Shown here: piece by piece, positions 34,583-45,206 of the stretch | Numbering within the stretch: the stretch's first letter is position 1 | Layout of the letters: every line of letters begins with the position of its first letter | Assembly (NCBI RefSeq): GCF_014653115.1 | Contig: NZ_BNAD01000002.1 | Span: 310,001 to 374,000 of the forward strand | Length of the DNA: 64,000 bases | Reading direction: 5' to 3' | Source of the DNA: Nocardioides flavus (ex Wang et al. 2016) | Lineage (GTDB): Bacteria; Actinomycetota; Actinomycetes; Propionibacteriales; Nocardioidaceae | Notes under the pieces: model-generated | What the model saw: the letters and a program-made list of their open reading frames with translations, nothing else | What the model was told of the DNA's origin: nothing | Database searches by the model: none | Position numbers and translations under genes: made by a program

Positions 34583-35530
34583 CTAGATCAGGCCCTCGGA
34601 CTCGAGGAACTCCTGCGCCACGTCGGCGGGCTGCTCACGGTCGATCTGGACCTGGACGAGCAGCTGGCCGAGCGTGTCGTTATCGAGCGCGGCCATCAGG
34701 TCGTTGAGCGGGCCCTCGACGTCGGGGTTGTCGGCGAGGAACTCCGTCGACACCGCCGGGATGAGGTTCTGGGCGGGCTGGATCCCGCGGTCGTCCTCGA
34801 GCAGGAGCAGGCCCTGCTCCTCGAGCGTGCCGTCGAGCGTGCTGGTCTGGCCGAGCTCGGCCTCGCCGTCGAGGACCGCCTGGAAGGTCTCGGTCGAGGC
34901 GTAGCCCAACGGCTCGAGGGTGACGTCGATGCCGTAGGTGTCGACGAGGCCCTTCTCGCAGTCGGTGCGGCCCTTGCAGTCGGGCGCTGCGGCGAGGGTC
35001 ACGGACCGGCCCTCGAGGTCAGAGAGCGCGGTGACGCCCTCGGCGTCGGAGAACTCCTGGCTGGTGAAGTAGCCGTTGGCGGAGAACGCCTCGGACGGCT
35101 CTAGCAGGGTGATGCCCTTCTCCTCGAGCAGGTCCGCGCCGGCGTCGATCGTCTCCTGGGCGTCACTGGTGGAGAGCGGCTCGGCGTCGGGGCCGTTGGC
35201 GTCGGTGTTGAGCTGGTCGACGATGCCGGCGACGTACTCCGGGGCGATCTGCACCGCGTCGGGCATCTCGTTGAGGTAGACCGGGCGGGTGTCGACGAGG
35301 CGGGTCTCGACCTCGTAGCCCTGGGCCTCGAGGACCTGCTGATACATCGCGGTGACGAGGGCGGCCTCGTCGAAGGCCTGGCTGCCGATGACGACGGAGG
35401 TGCCCTCGCCCCCGCCGGAGCCGGAGGTGGGCTCGTCGTTCTCGGCGGCGAGGTCGTCGCCGGCGCAGCCGGCCAGGAGGGCGGTCAGGGCCAGCCCGGT
35501 CACCGCCAGCAGCGGACGTCGTACGTGCAT
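34583..35530 (-). CDS. Osmoprotectant (glycine betaine/choline-type) ABC substrate-binding lipoprotein
   Basis: 315 residues from ATG 35530 with AGAAGG nine bases upstream. A lipoprotein signal ends in LLAGC (Cys22). The mature part has the OpuAC/OpuBC fold: VVIGSQAFDEAALVTAMYQQVLEAQGYEV, AVQIAPEYVAGIV and AELGQTSTLDGTLEEQGLLLLEDDRG. These usually bind quaternary amines through an aromatic cage; the specific ligand cannot be read. It is the last gene of a three-gene minus-strand unit with two permeases. Confidence 0.85.
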   Translation of the reverse strand: MHVRRPLLAVTGLALTALLAGCAGDDLAAENDEPTSGSGGGEGTSVVIGSQAFDEAALVTAMYQQVLEAQGYEVETRLVDTRPVYLNEMPDAVQIAPEYVAGIVDQLNTDANGPDAEPLSTSDAQETIDAGADLLEEKGITLLEPSEAFSANGYFTSQEFSDAEGVTALSDLEGRSVTLAAAPDCKGRTDCEKGLVDTYGIDVTLEPLGYASTETFQAVLDGEAELGQTSTLDGTLEEQGLLLLEDDRGIQPAQNLIPAVSTEFLADNPDVEGPLNDLMAALDNDTLGQLLVQVQIDREQPADVAQEFLESEGLI

Positions 35531-35594
35531 GAGGTTCAACCTTCTGTGTCCCGCGGCGTGGGCCGCGCGTGTCCGGTGATGCGAGCGGGTCCGC

Positions 35595-36368
35595 TCAGCT
35601 CCCGGCAGGAGCCTCCTCCACCGTAGTCGAGCGACCTGACAGCGGCTCCACTCCATCGGGTGACGGGTCGCGGCGCGACGGCCCGCGGGGCATCGGGTCG
35701 ACCGCGCGCTGGAGGGCCGCGGCGGTGAGCTCGAGCACGAGCGCGACCAGCGCGACGACCACCGCCCCGGCCATGCCCTGGGCGTAGTCGTTGCGGGCGA
35801 AGCCCTCGGTGATGATGCGACCGAGTCCGGGGCCTGCGACGAGGGCGGCGATGGTGGCGGTCGCCCACACCTGCACGAGCGCGAGGCGTACGCCGGAGGC
35901 CACCACCGGCAGCGCGAGCGGCAGCTCGACGCGCCGGAAGCGCTGGCCGGGCGACATCCCCATGCCGTCGGCGGCCTCCTGCACGTCGGAGGGCACCTCG
36001 CGCATCCCGACGTAGCCGTTGGTGATGAGCGGCGGCAGCGCGAAGAGCACCAGCGCGATCAGCGTCGCGAGTCCGGCGCGACCGTACGGGCCGAAGTCGC
36101 CCGACCCGGGCCAGTCGGCCGCGACCAGCAGCGCCAGCAGCGCGAAGGTCGGGACGGCACGGCCCACGTTGGAGACGTTGACGGCGAGGAAGCCACCGCG
36201 GCCGAGGTGGCCCAGCCACAGCGCGAGCGGCAGCCCGAGCAGCATGGCCGCGACGAGGGCGGTGGCGGTGAGGAGCAGCTGCTCGAGCAGCCGCGCGACG
36301 AGGCCGCCGCCACCGGTCCAGCTGTCGGCGTCGAGCAGGTACTGCCAGGTCTCGGCGAAGAGCTCCAT
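35595..36368 (-). CDS. Osmoprotectant ABC transporter permease
   Basis: 257 residues from ATG 36368, whose last base is shared with the preceding permease stop. Five or six hydrophobic segments surround the EAA loop (VQEAADGMGMSPGQRFRRVELPLALP), which docks on the ATPase. The C-terminal 30 residues are hydrophilic and Pro/Ser/Arg-rich. With the second permease it forms the membrane channel of an OpuB/OpuC-type importer. A 64-base gap separates it from the binding-protein gene. Confidence 0.88.
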   Translation of the reverse strand: MELFAETWQYLLDADSWTGGGGLVARLLEQLLLTATALVAAMLLGLPLALWLGHLGRGGFLAVNVSNVGRAVPTFALLALLVAADWPGSGDFGPYGRAGLATLIALVLFALPPLITNGYVGMREVPSDVQEAADGMGMSPGQRFRRVELPLALPVVASGVRLALVQVWATATIAALVAGPGLGRIITEGFARNDYAQGMAGAVVVALVALVLELTAAALQRAVDPMPRGPSRRDPSPDGVEPLSGRSTTVEEAPAGS

Positions 36369-37066
36369 CAGCGCGCCCCCGCCGTCCACGGCGTCAGCAC
36401 CCGCTGGAGGACCACGAGCACCACGTCGAGCACGACCGCCAGCACCACGCACAGCACCGCGGCGGTCATCAGCTCGGCCTTGAAGTCGCGCTGCACCCCG
36501 TGGGAGATCAGGTCCCCGAGGCCGCCGTACGCCACGAGCGTGCCGACCGTCGTGAGCGCGATCGTCGACACCGCGGCGACCCGCAGGCCGGCCATCGCGA
36601 CCGGCAGCGCCAGCGGCATCTCGACACGGGTCAGCATCCGCGCCCGGCCGTAGCCCAGGCCGGTGGCCGCCTCGCGCACGTCGTCGGGCACCGAGCGGAG
36701 GCCGTCGAGGAGGGCGCGCACGAGGATCGTCAGGGCGTAGAGGCCCAGGCCGATCACCACCGTCGCCGCCGACAGGCCGGTGAACGGCACCAGCAGCGGG
36801 AGCAGCGCGAGCGAGGGGATCGTGTAGACGCCGGTGCTGAAGCCCATCACCGCGGACTCCAGGCGCGGCAGCCGACGGGCCAGGAGCGCCAGCGGCAGCG
36901 CGATCGCGATCCCGAGCAGCAGCGCGGCCAGCGTGATCAGGACGTGCTCGACGAGCGCGTCGGTGATCTGCTCGTGCCGGTCCTCGACGTACTGCCAGCA
37001 GAACCACTCGTTGACGAACCGGCTGTAGCAGCTCGGCCCGGTGTCCGCCGCGGCAAGTAGGGTCAC
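36368..37066 (-). CDS. Osmoprotectant ABC transporter permease
   Basis: 232 residues. Starts GTG 37066, only three bases from the divergent ATPase ATG. The N-terminus (PSCYSRFVNEWFCWQYVEDR) is external, followed by about six transmembrane helices and the EAA loop VREAATGLGYGRARMLTRVEMPLALP. The two permeases are related but distinct, as in OpuCB/OpuCD. The TAGCGT -10 box for this operon lies inside the divergent gene's coding start. Confidence 0.88.
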   Translation of the reverse strand: MTLLAAADTGPSCYSRFVNEWFCWQYVEDRHEQITDALVEHVLITLAALLLGIAIALPLALLARRLPRLESAVMGFSTGVYTIPSLALLPLLVPFTGLSAATVVIGLGLYALTILVRALLDGLRSVPDDVREAATGLGYGRARMLTRVEMPLALPVAMAGLRVAAVSTIALTTVGTLVAYGGLGDLISHGVQRDFKAELMTAAVLCVVLAVVLDVVLVVLQRVLTPWTAGAR

Positions 37067-37079
37067 CGCATGGACGCTA
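37058..37079. promoter_or_regulatory. Interlocked divergent leaderless promoters of the osmoprotectant transporter
   Basis: Plus strand: TAGGGT at 37058-37063, six bases before ATG 37070, lies within codons of the permease gene. Minus strand: TAGCGT (ACGCTA at 37074-37079), seven bases before GTG 37066, lies within codons of the ATPase gene. The start codons are three bases apart, so the two promoters must compete for the same DNA. Confidence 0.6.
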
Positions 37080-38083
37080 CCGCCTCGCCGGAGAGCACGA
37101 CCTCACCCGAGTCGGGGGCCGACACCATGATCCGGCTCGAGGGCGTGGGCAAGACCTATCCCGACGGCACCGTGGCGGTCCACGAGCTCGACCTCGACGT
37201 CGCGCGCGGCGAGATGGTCTGCCTGGTGGGCCCGTCCGGCTGCGGCAAGTCCACGACGCTGAAGATGATCAACCGGCTCATCGAGCCCACCACGGGCCGG
37301 ATCTGGCTGGACGGCCAGGACGTCACCGACGCCGACCCGGTGGAGCTGCGCCGCGGCATCGGCTACGTCATCCAGCAGATCGGCCTGTTCCCCCACCAGC
37401 GCATCGAGCAGAACGTGATGACCGTGCCGCTGCTCTACGGCGAGTCGAAGGCCACCGCCCGCGACCGCGCCCACGAGCTGCTGCACACCGTCGGCCTCGA
37501 CCCCGACCAGTACGCCCGCAAGTACCCGCACGAGCTCTCCGGCGGCCAGCGCCAGCGCGTCGGCGTCGCCCGCGCGCTCGCCGCGAACCCGCCCGTGCTG
37601 CTGATGGACGAGCCGTTCGGCGCCGTCGACCCGGTGGTGCGCGGGCGGCTGCAGGACGAGTTCCGCCGCCTCCAGGACGAGCTCGGCAAGACGGTCGTGC
37701 TGGTGACCCACGACATCGACGAGGCGATCCGGATGGGCGACCGCGTTGCGGTCTTCGCCGCCGGCGGGCGCCTAGCCCAGTACGCCACCCCGGGCGAGCT
37801 CCTGGCCCACCCCGCCGACGACCAGGTCGCCGACTTCGTCGGCTCGGGCGGCCTGCGCACCCTCACCGTGACCCGGCTGCGCGAGGACCACCTCGAGCCG
37901 CTCGACGGCGTCTCGACCGGTGACCTCGGCTCGGCGATCGACATCGACTCCTCGCTCGAGGACGCCCTCGCCGCCATGCTGCGCGACGACAAGCCGATGG
38001 TCGGCGTACGCCGCGGGCCGGTCTTCCTCGGCGTGCTGACGCCCGCCGGGGTGCACCGGGCGCTGCGGGAGTCGCTGCGCTGA
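37070..38083 (+). CDS. Osmoprotectant ABC transporter ATP-binding protein
   Basis: 337 residues. Walker A GPSGCGKSTTLK, signature LSGGQRQRVGVARAL, Walker B LLMDEPFGAVDP and H-loop VLVTHDIDEAIRMGD are all intact. The Q-loop region QQIGLFPHQRIEQN and the FGAVDP form are typical of the glycine-betaine/OpuCA class. After about residue 250 only a single CBS-like remnant remains (SLEDALAAML to VFLGVLTPAGVHRAL), shorter than the paired CBS domains that sense ionic strength in OpuA. Divergent from its permeases, an unusual split. Confidence 0.9.
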   Translation: MDATASPESTTSPESGADTMIRLEGVGKTYPDGTVAVHELDLDVARGEMVCLVGPSGCGKSTTLKMINRLIEPTTGRIWLDGQDVTDADPVELRRGIGYVIQQIGLFPHQRIEQNVMTVPLLYGESKATARDRAHELLHTVGLDPDQYARKYPHELSGGQRQRVGVARALAANPPVLLMDEPFGAVDPVVRGRLQDEFRRLQDELGKTVVLVTHDIDEAIRMGDRVAVFAAGGRLAQYATPGELLAHPADDQVADFVGSGGLRTLTVTRLREDHLEPLDGVSTGDLGSAIDIDSSLEDALAAMLRDDKPMVGVRRGPVFLGVLTPAGVHRALRESLR

Positions 38084-38097
38084 TGGGTGCGGTCGGG

Positions 38098-38153
38098 ACC
38101 ACCGGTTGACCGGTGGTTGCTGAGCTTCTTGTCCGTTGCAACGGGCAGGAAGC
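38098..38153. repeat. REP-like intergenic repeat, copy A
   Basis: ACCACCGGT-TG-ACCGGTGGT (38098-38117) is a near-continuous palindrome; it is followed by a second hairpin with arms 38124-38136 and 38141-38153 (two wobble mismatches, TGCA loop). Bases 38098-38142 match 56837-56881 at 39 of 45 positions, and the second hairpin shares CTTCCTGCCCGT-type arms with the mutY-clpC element. It lies between convergent genes. Confidence 0.75.
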
Positions 38154-38168
38154 GTACGGAAAGGACTG

Positions 38169-39263
38169 TCAGTCGACGGGTACGTCGCGGTGCCAGGACT
38201 CCGTGACGTACTTCGTGCCCCACCCCATCGAGGTGTAGAGCCCGTCGGCCCCGGTCGGGGAGTCGGCGTCGACCTCGAGGCCCACGCGGTCGCGACCGCG
38301 CGAGGCCGCGTCGGCGATGATCGTGCGCAGCAGGCCGGTCGCGACACCGCGGCCGCGGGCGGACTCGAGGACGCCGAGGTAGGAGACGTACGACCCGTCC
38401 GGGCCGGTGTCCGACTCGCTGACCGTGCCGACGAGGGCACCGGCGGGCTCGACACGGTCGCCGTCGACGATCTCCGCCAGCCACCAGTGGTCCCAGCGGT
38501 GGCCGGGGTCCTCGCGCAGGCGGTGGATGAACTCGTGGAACGTCTCCTCGGCGGAGTTGAAGTGGTCGGTGAAGGCACCCTCGAGCACCTCGTGGACCGC
38601 GCGCAGGTCGTCGACGTCGGGCATCCCGCCGGAGTCGGGGCCGCCCTGGCGCTCGACGAGGCGGAAGACGACGCCCTTGCGCTCCCAGCGCGCCGGGTCG
38701 GGCACCAGGTCGGCCTCTGCGGCCTCGACCGAGCGGCTCATCTGCCACCAGGTGCGCACGCGGGTGAAGCCGGCGCCCTCGAGCCACCGGTGCTGGCGCT
38801 CGTCCTCGGCGAAGGCACCTGTGTCGATCTGCTGCTCGGCCAGCCCGCGCGCGGCGCCGACGGCCTTCGCCTGTGCCTCGGCCCACTCGAAGAGGACGTC
38901 GCTGCACCGGTCTGCGAGCCGCTCGTCGATCTCGCGGTCGACGATGTGGACGAAGAGCATCCGGCCCTCGGCGCGGTCGTGCACGCTGCCCCACGCCTGG
39001 ATCCGGCCGTCCGGGTCTCGCACGACGAGGTTCTCCCGCATCGCGAGACCACGCTCGGAGACCTCGACCAGGACCTCGTCCTCGCCGGACCCGGCCCAGC
39101 CGCGACCGGCACGCTCGTGGCCGCGCAGCAGCTCGGTGAGTCGGGCGACCGTCGCCGGGTCATCACCGTCGGGGCTGTCGGCCGACCAGCCGGTCGGCAG
39201 CCCGGGGTCCTCGGGCAGTGCGTCGGCGGGGTCGCTCTCGAACCGGTTGTCCTCGGGGATCAC
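38169..39263 (-). CDS. Two-domain GNAT acetyltransferase
   Basis: 364 residues from GTG 39263, chosen because AAGGA is eight bases upstream; the ATG at 39272 abuts that site. Two GNAT-fold halves are seen. The first (about 70-190) is divergent, with LAMRENLVVRD and AWGSVHDRAEG. The second (about 210-364) keeps the acetyl-CoA pyrophosphate loop SYLGVLESARGRGVATGLLRTII and ends with the LYTSMGWG motif. The tandem layout resembles mycothiol synthase MshD, but identity with it is not established. Acts on an unknown amine. Confidence 0.75.
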   Translation of the reverse strand: MIPEDNRFESDPADALPEDPGLPTGWSADSPDGDDPATVARLTELLRGHERAGRGWAGSGEDEVLVEVSERGLAMRENLVVRDPDGRIQAWGSVHDRAEGRMLFVHIVDREIDERLADRCSDVLFEWAEAQAKAVGAARGLAEQQIDTGAFAEDERQHRWLEGAGFTRVRTWWQMSRSVEAAEADLVPDPARWERKGVVFRLVERQGGPDSGGMPDVDDLRAVHEVLEGAFTDHFNSAEETFHEFIHRLREDPGHRWDHWWLAEIVDGDRVEPAGALVGTVSESDTGPDGSYVSYLGVLESARGRGVATGLLRTIIADAASRGRDRVGLEVDADSPTGADGLYTSMGWGTKYVTESWHRDVPVD

Positions 39264-39302
39264 GGACGCCATCCTTCCGTACGCCGCCCTGTCGGAGGGT
39301 GG

Positions 39303-39446
39303 AGCGGTGCGTGGGACACGCTCTGACAGCAGAAAACCTGCCTCACGCACCGCCCACCCCGTACGACCGGGGCTGGCGGTGCGTGACGCAGGTTCTCGTC
39401 GCCCAACAGCTGCCTCACCCACCGCCCGGGGGCGGCGGGCGTGAGG
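39303..39446. repeat. Alternating inverted repeats of a GGTGCGTGAGGCAGGTT-like unit
   Basis: About five related units alternate in direction: near 39304-39318, 39335-39354 (inverted), 39375-39394, 39408-39427 (inverted) and 39431-39449. Units two and three pair over 20 bases with one mismatch. The block fills the 183-base gap between the acetyltransferase start and the coiled-coil gene stop. Confidence 0.65.
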
Positions 39447-40064
39447 TCAGGCGCTGCGGTGGTTGCGGCGCGCGGCGGCGGCGCGCAGCGAGTCGAGCTC
39501 GGCGCGCACGACGTCGATCTCGGCCTCGAGCTCGGCGACGAGGACGATCGCCTCGGCGGCCCGGGACTCTGCCTCGTCGCGGCCGCGCTCGGCGGTGTCG
39601 CGGCCCCGCTCGGCGGCGTCGGCGCGGCGGGCCTCCTGGCCGCGCTTGAGCGTCTGCTCGGCGGCGTGCTTCTGCGCGTCGGAGAGCGCCCGCTCGAGCG
39701 CGCTGATGGTGTCCTCGCGCTCGGTGATGCGGCGCGTCATGTCCGCGGCGAACGCGGCGGACTCGGCGGTGCGGCGCTCGGTGAGCGCGCGGTACTCCTG
39801 GGCCTGGACGGCGCGGTCGCGCGCGGCGTCCCGGCGGGCCTGCATCAGCTCGGAGTGGGTGATCCGGGTGGCGGCGGCGCCCGCGAGCACGGCCACCACG
39901 GCAGCGACAGCGGTCAGTCCGGCCGAGGAGGACGCCAGGGCGCCGATGACGAGCGCGGCGCCGGCGGCGAGGAGCCCGACGGCCACGACCAGGCGCGTGC
40001 TGCGCTGGCGTCGGCGAGCCGCGGTCCGGGACACCTGGGACTGCTGGGGCTGCTGGGAAGGCAT
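39447..40064 (-). CDS. Membrane protein with coiled-coil tail, hypothetical
   Basis: 205 residues. Two hydrophobic segments form a hairpin (about 24-44 and 49-66). From about 75 to the end the sequence is a long charged coiled coil rich in Ala, Glu and Arg, with a repeated AERGRDTAERGRDEAESRAAEA segment. The N-terminus is Gln/Ser-rich. I do not recognise the family; the topology would place the coiled coil in the cytoplasm. It sits beside the DUF3180 gene but has its own promoter, so a folate role is unlikely. Confidence 0.7.
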   Translation of the reverse strand: MPSQQPQQSQVSRTAARRRQRSTRLVVAVGLLAAGAALVIGALASSSAGLTAVAAVVAVLAGAAATRITHSELMQARRDAARDRAVQAQEYRALTERRTAESAAFAADMTRRITEREDTISALERALSDAQKHAAEQTLKRGQEARRADAAERGRDTAERGRDEAESRAAEAIVLVAELEAEIDVVRAELDSLRAAAARRNHRSA

Positions 40065-40071
40065 GTCGCCC

Positions 40072-40077
40072 AGACTA
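40072..40077 (-). promoter_or_regulatory. Leaderless -10 box of the coiled-coil gene
   Basis: TAGTCT (minus) seven bases before ATG 40064; the hexamer overlaps the 3' end of the DUF3180 gene. Confidence 0.45.
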
Positions 40078-40581
40078 GGGCTGCGACCGTCCGCCGTCGG
40101 CGCGACACGCTCGCTCCAGGGCGAGGGAGGCGAGCGTCACCCCGGCCGCACCGAGCGCCGCGACGAGCGAGCGGAGGAGCCATCTATCGGCGAGCTGCGA
40201 GGCGTCGCCGAGCCAGCTGACGGCGTAGCCGACATAGCCCGCGGCGACGAGCGTGCCGCCGATCGCGCAGGCCCGGGCGAGGACCAGCCGGTTGACCGCC
40301 TGGTGCGGCTCGAGCCGGTCGCCGCGCACGTGGACGGTCTGCCACGTGTGCCAGGCGAGGAAGCCCATGATCGCGGCCACCATCACCAGCGCGAGCGCCT
40401 GCGCCCACGACACCAGCGGCGGACGCCCGGTCAGGGCCGTGGCGACGGGGTGGAGGCCCCAGCCGAGCACGAGCCCGAGCACCGAGGACGCCGTCAGGGC
40501 GCGCGCCGACGTGGGGCGCAGGGTGCCCGTGGGCTCCGGCTGCTCGTCGTCGGGTCCGGTCGGCCCGTGGCCTGCGCTCAC
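40075..40581 (-). CDS. DUF3180 family membrane protein
   Basis: 168 residues from GTG 40581, overlapping the folK stop as GTGA. Four hydrophobic segments are visible (about 30-50, 58-76, 99-119 and 130-150). It corresponds to M. tuberculosis Rv3605c, which also follows folK. The strict linkage to the folate operon across actinobacteria suggests a connected role, but none is established. Confidence 0.82.
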   Translation of the reverse strand: MSAGHGPTGPDDEQPEPTGTLRPTSARALTASSVLGLVLGWGLHPVATALTGRPPLVSWAQALALVMVAAIMGFLAWHTWQTVHVRGDRLEPHQAVNRLVLARACAIGGTLVAAGYVGYAVSWLGDASQLADRWLLRSLVAALGAAGVTLASLALERACRADGGRSQP

Positions 40582-41147
40582 TCGACCTCGAGGACGAGGT
40601 CGTCGCGCTTCTTCACCCCGGCCGTGTCCGCGGACTGCAGCAGCTCGGCGATCGGCCCGTGGTCGGGGAAGACCGCGTCGGGCTCGAGGTCGTGCCACGG
40701 CTGGAGCACGAAGGCCCGCTGGTGGGCGCGCGGGTGCGGCAGGCGCAGGAAGTCCTCGTTGGAGCGGCGGTCACCGACGACGATCAGGTCGACGTCGAGC
40801 GTACGGGGGGCGTTGCGCACGTCGGTGCGCTCGCGCTCGAAGGCGTCCTCGACGGCCAGCGCGCGCTCCATCAGGCGAGCCGCGGGGAGCGTGGTGTCGG
40901 CGAGCAGGACGGCGTTGAGGTAGGCGCCTGCTCCGTCCGGGGAGTCGACCGGCTCGGTCTCGTAGACCGGCGAGACGCCGGTGACGAAGAAGTCCGGGGT
41001 GTCGGCGAGCGCGTCGACCGCGCCCTGCAGCGACGCCAGCCGCTCACCGAGGTTGGATCCCAGACCGACCACCACCCGGCGGATCGGGTGCATCTCCCCG
41101 GTGAGGGAGTCGGCGTCCACGATGTTCGGGTTGGGGGTCTCAGTCAT
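40578..41147 (-). CDS. folK: 2-amino-4-hydroxy-6-hydroxymethyldihydropteridine diphosphokinase
   Basis: 189 residues. Transfers pyrophosphate from ATP to hydroxymethyl-dihydropterin. Motifs: VVGLGSNLGERLASLQGAV, VYETEPVD, FERERTDVRNAPRTLDVDLI (the HPPK signature) and LRLPHPRAHQRAFVLQP. The first 22 residues are an extension relative to E. coli FolK. The start overlaps folB by eight bases. Confidence 0.95.
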   Translation of the reverse strand: MTETPNPNIVDADSLTGEMHPIRRVVVGLGSNLGERLASLQGAVDALADTPDFFVTGVSPVYETEPVDSPDGAGAYLNAVLLADTTLPAARLMERALAVEDAFERERTDVRNAPRTLDVDLIVVGDRRSNEDFLRLPHPRAHQRAFVLQPWHDLEPDAVFPDHGPIAELLQSADTAGVKKRDDLVLEVE

Positions 41148-41568
41148 GAGCGTTGCCTCGCGTTCTGGTGATCGTCAGCGCGACGTCCGAGTACGTCGCG
41201 TCGATGGGGGCATCAGGCTTGTGGAGCGTGACTCGCGTCCATTCAACACGAGTGTCCGTCAGGCACACATCCGCGATGCGCTGAGCGACGGTTTCTATCA
41301 GGTCGACCGGATCGCGCTCGACGGCGGCCTTCACGGCGTCGACGAGCGTGCCGTAGTTGACGGTCTCGGCGAGGTCGTCGGTGGCCGCCGCGGGCCGGGT
41401 GTCGATGCCCAGCACCAGGTCGACCACGAAGACCTGCCCCTCGCGCCGCTCGAAGTCGAAGACCCCGTGGTGCGCGAAGCACTCGATGCCGCTCACGCTG
41501 AGCTCGTCCTGAGGAGGGCGCCCTGCGCCCGTCTCGAAGGGCTCGTCGATCAGTCGTCGGGTGCTCAC
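41140..41568 (-). CDS. folB: Dihydroneopterin aldolase
   Basis: 142 residues from GTG 41568, overlapping the folP stop as GTGA. Cleaves dihydroneopterin to hydroxymethyl-dihydropterin and glycolaldehyde. The core starts at about residue 23 (LSVSGIECFAHHGVFDFERREGQVF) and includes ETVNYGTLVDAV, LIETVAQRIAD and VTLHKPDAPI with the catalytic Lys. The extra N-terminal 22 residues are not conserved, so a downstream start is possible. Confidence 0.93.
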   Translation of the reverse strand: MSTRRLIDEPFETGAGRPPQDELSVSGIECFAHHGVFDFERREGQVFVVDLVLGIDTRPAAATDDLAETVNYGTLVDAVKAAVERDPVDLIETVAQRIADVCLTDTRVEWTRVTLHKPDAPIDATYSDVALTITRTRGNAHD

Positions 41569-42443
41569 TGCTCGTCCTCCCGTGTGGTGACCCAGCTCGT
41601 CTGGCCGGGCTGTCGCAGGCTCAGCGCCTCCGCGACGGCCAGGGCGTCGCGGGTGGCGCGTACGTCGTGCACGCGCAGCGAGTCGACCCCCCGCGCCGCG
41701 AGGAGGGCGACCAGCGCCGCGTGGGCGTGCTCGCGCTCGTCGACGGGGCGGGACACGCCGTCGCGCGCCAGCAGGGAGCCGAGGAACGACTTGCGGCTCG
41801 CGCCGACCAGGAGCGGGCAGCCCAGCGTCTCGAGCACGTCGAGGAACATCAGCAGCTGCCAGTTGTGCTCGGCGGTCTTGGCGAAGCCGAGGCCCGGGTC
41901 GAGGACGACCCGGTCGTGCGGGACGCCGGCGGCCAGAACCGCCTCGAGGCGCTCGCCGAGCTCACGGCGCACGGTCGCGACCACGCCGTCGGGCGAGTAG
42001 TCGGTGAAGTCGCGCATCCGGTCGGCGTGCGCGCGCCAGTGCATCGCGACGTACGTCGCCCCGCGGTCGGCGACGACGTCGAGGATCCGCGGGTCGGCCA
42101 GTCCGCCCGAGACGTCGTTGACGATCTGCGCACCGGCCTCCAGCGCTGCCTCGGCGACCTCGGCGCGCATGGTGTCGACCGAGACGCCGGCCCCGGCGGC
42201 GACCAGCTCGCGGATGACGGGGACGACCCGGTCGAGCTCCTCGGCGACCAGCGGCCGGGTGGCGCCGGGGCGGGTGGACTCACCGCCGATGTCGAGGACG
42301 TCGGCGCCGTCGCGGAGGAGCTGCAGGCCGTGGGTGACCGCCCGCTCGGTGGTGTCCCAGCGTCCACCGTCGGAGAAGGAGTCAGGGGTGACGTTGACGA
42401 TCCCCATCACCCGGGGCCTGCGGAAGGAGGTCCCGCCCGTCAC
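41565..42443 (-). CDS. folP: Dihydropteroate synthase
   Basis: 292 residues from GTG 42443, overlapping the folE stop as GTGA. Condenses hydroxymethyl-dihydropterin pyrophosphate with p-aminobenzoate; the target of sulfonamides. Conserved loops: [58 protein letters not shown] and [13 protein letters not shown]. The pterin-site residues appear intact, so it looks like a functional FolP1 rather than the FolP2 paralogue. Confidence 0.96.
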   Translation of the reverse strand: MTGGTSFRRPRVMGIVNVTPDSFSDGGRWDTTERAVTHGLQLLRDGADVLDIGGESTRPGATRPLVAEELDRVVPVIRELVAAGAGVSVDTMRAEVAEAALEAGAQIVNDVSGGLADPRILDVVADRGATYVAMHWRAHADRMRDFTDYSPDGVVATVRRELGERLEAVLAAGVPHDRVVLDPGLGFAKTAEHNWQLLMFLDVLETLGCPLLVGASRKSFLGSLLARDGVSRPVDEREHAHAALVALLAARGVDSLRVHDVRATRDALAVAEALSLRQPGQTSWVTTREDEQ

Positions 42444-43056
42444 CTGGTGCCTGAGTGGATCAGCGCCATCGCCTCGGCGCGGGTGGCCGGCTTGGTGAGG
42501 AACGTCCCGCGCACCGCCGAGGTGATGGTGCGCGCACCTGCCTTGCGCACGCCGCGCATCGTCATGCAGAGGTGCTCGGCCTCGATCACCACGATCACGC
42601 CGCGCGCCTCGAGGATCTCCATCAGCGAGTCGGCCACCTGGGTGGTGAGCCGCTCCTGGACCTGCGGGCGCTTGGCGTAGACGTCGACGAGCCGCGCGAG
42701 CTTGGACAGTCCAGTGATCTTGCCGGTGTCGGCGGGGATGTAGCCGACGTGGGCGACGCCGGTGAACGGCACGAGGTGGTGCTCGCACATCGACCACAGC
42801 TCGATGTCGCGCACCAGCACCATCTCGTCGTGACCGAGGTCGAAGGTGGTGGTGAGCACGTCCTCGGCGCTCTGGCGCAGGCCCTGGGTGAGCTCGGCGT
42901 ACGCCCGGGCGACGCGCGCCGGGGTCTCGAGCAGGCCCTCGCGGTCGGGGTCCTCGCCGATGGCGTAGAGCAGCTCGCGCACGGCCGCCTCGGCACGGTC
43001 GTGGTCGAAGGCGGGCACGTCCTCGTGCGCCCGCTCCGGGAAGGTGATCGGGTCGG

Positions 43057-43060
<4 letters not shown>
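42440..43060 (-). CDS. folE: GTP cyclohydrolase I
   Basis: 206 residues from ATG 43060, overlapping the ftsH stop as ATGA. Converts GTP to dihydroneopterin triphosphate, the first folate step. The zinc ligands are in [10 protein letters not shown] and [11 protein letters not shown]; further motifs are [23 protein letters not shown] and the C-terminal TSAVRGTF. Normal homodecamer-type length. Confidence 0.96.
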
Positions 43061-45114
<2,054 letters not shown>

Positions 45115-45148
45115 AGGCAACTTTCACCGGTTCGGAGTTGAGGAGGCG

Positions 45149-45154
45149 ACGCTA
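45149..45154 (-). promoter_or_regulatory. -10 box of the ftsH-folate operon
   Basis: TAGCGT (minus) about 34 bases before GTG 45114, giving a short leader with GAAAG as its ribosome site. The rest of the 45115-45206 gap shows nothing else. Confidence 0.4.
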
Positions 45155-45206
45155 CACGCCGCCGGGACCCACAGTGTCTCAGGCAGGGTGAAGCGGGTGG
45201 CCCCGC

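Noticed and set aside
38169..39263. Mycothiol synthase (mshD)
   Set aside because: The tandem GNAT layout is similar, but the first domain is divergent and I see no MshD-specific motif; left as a two-domain GNAT protein.
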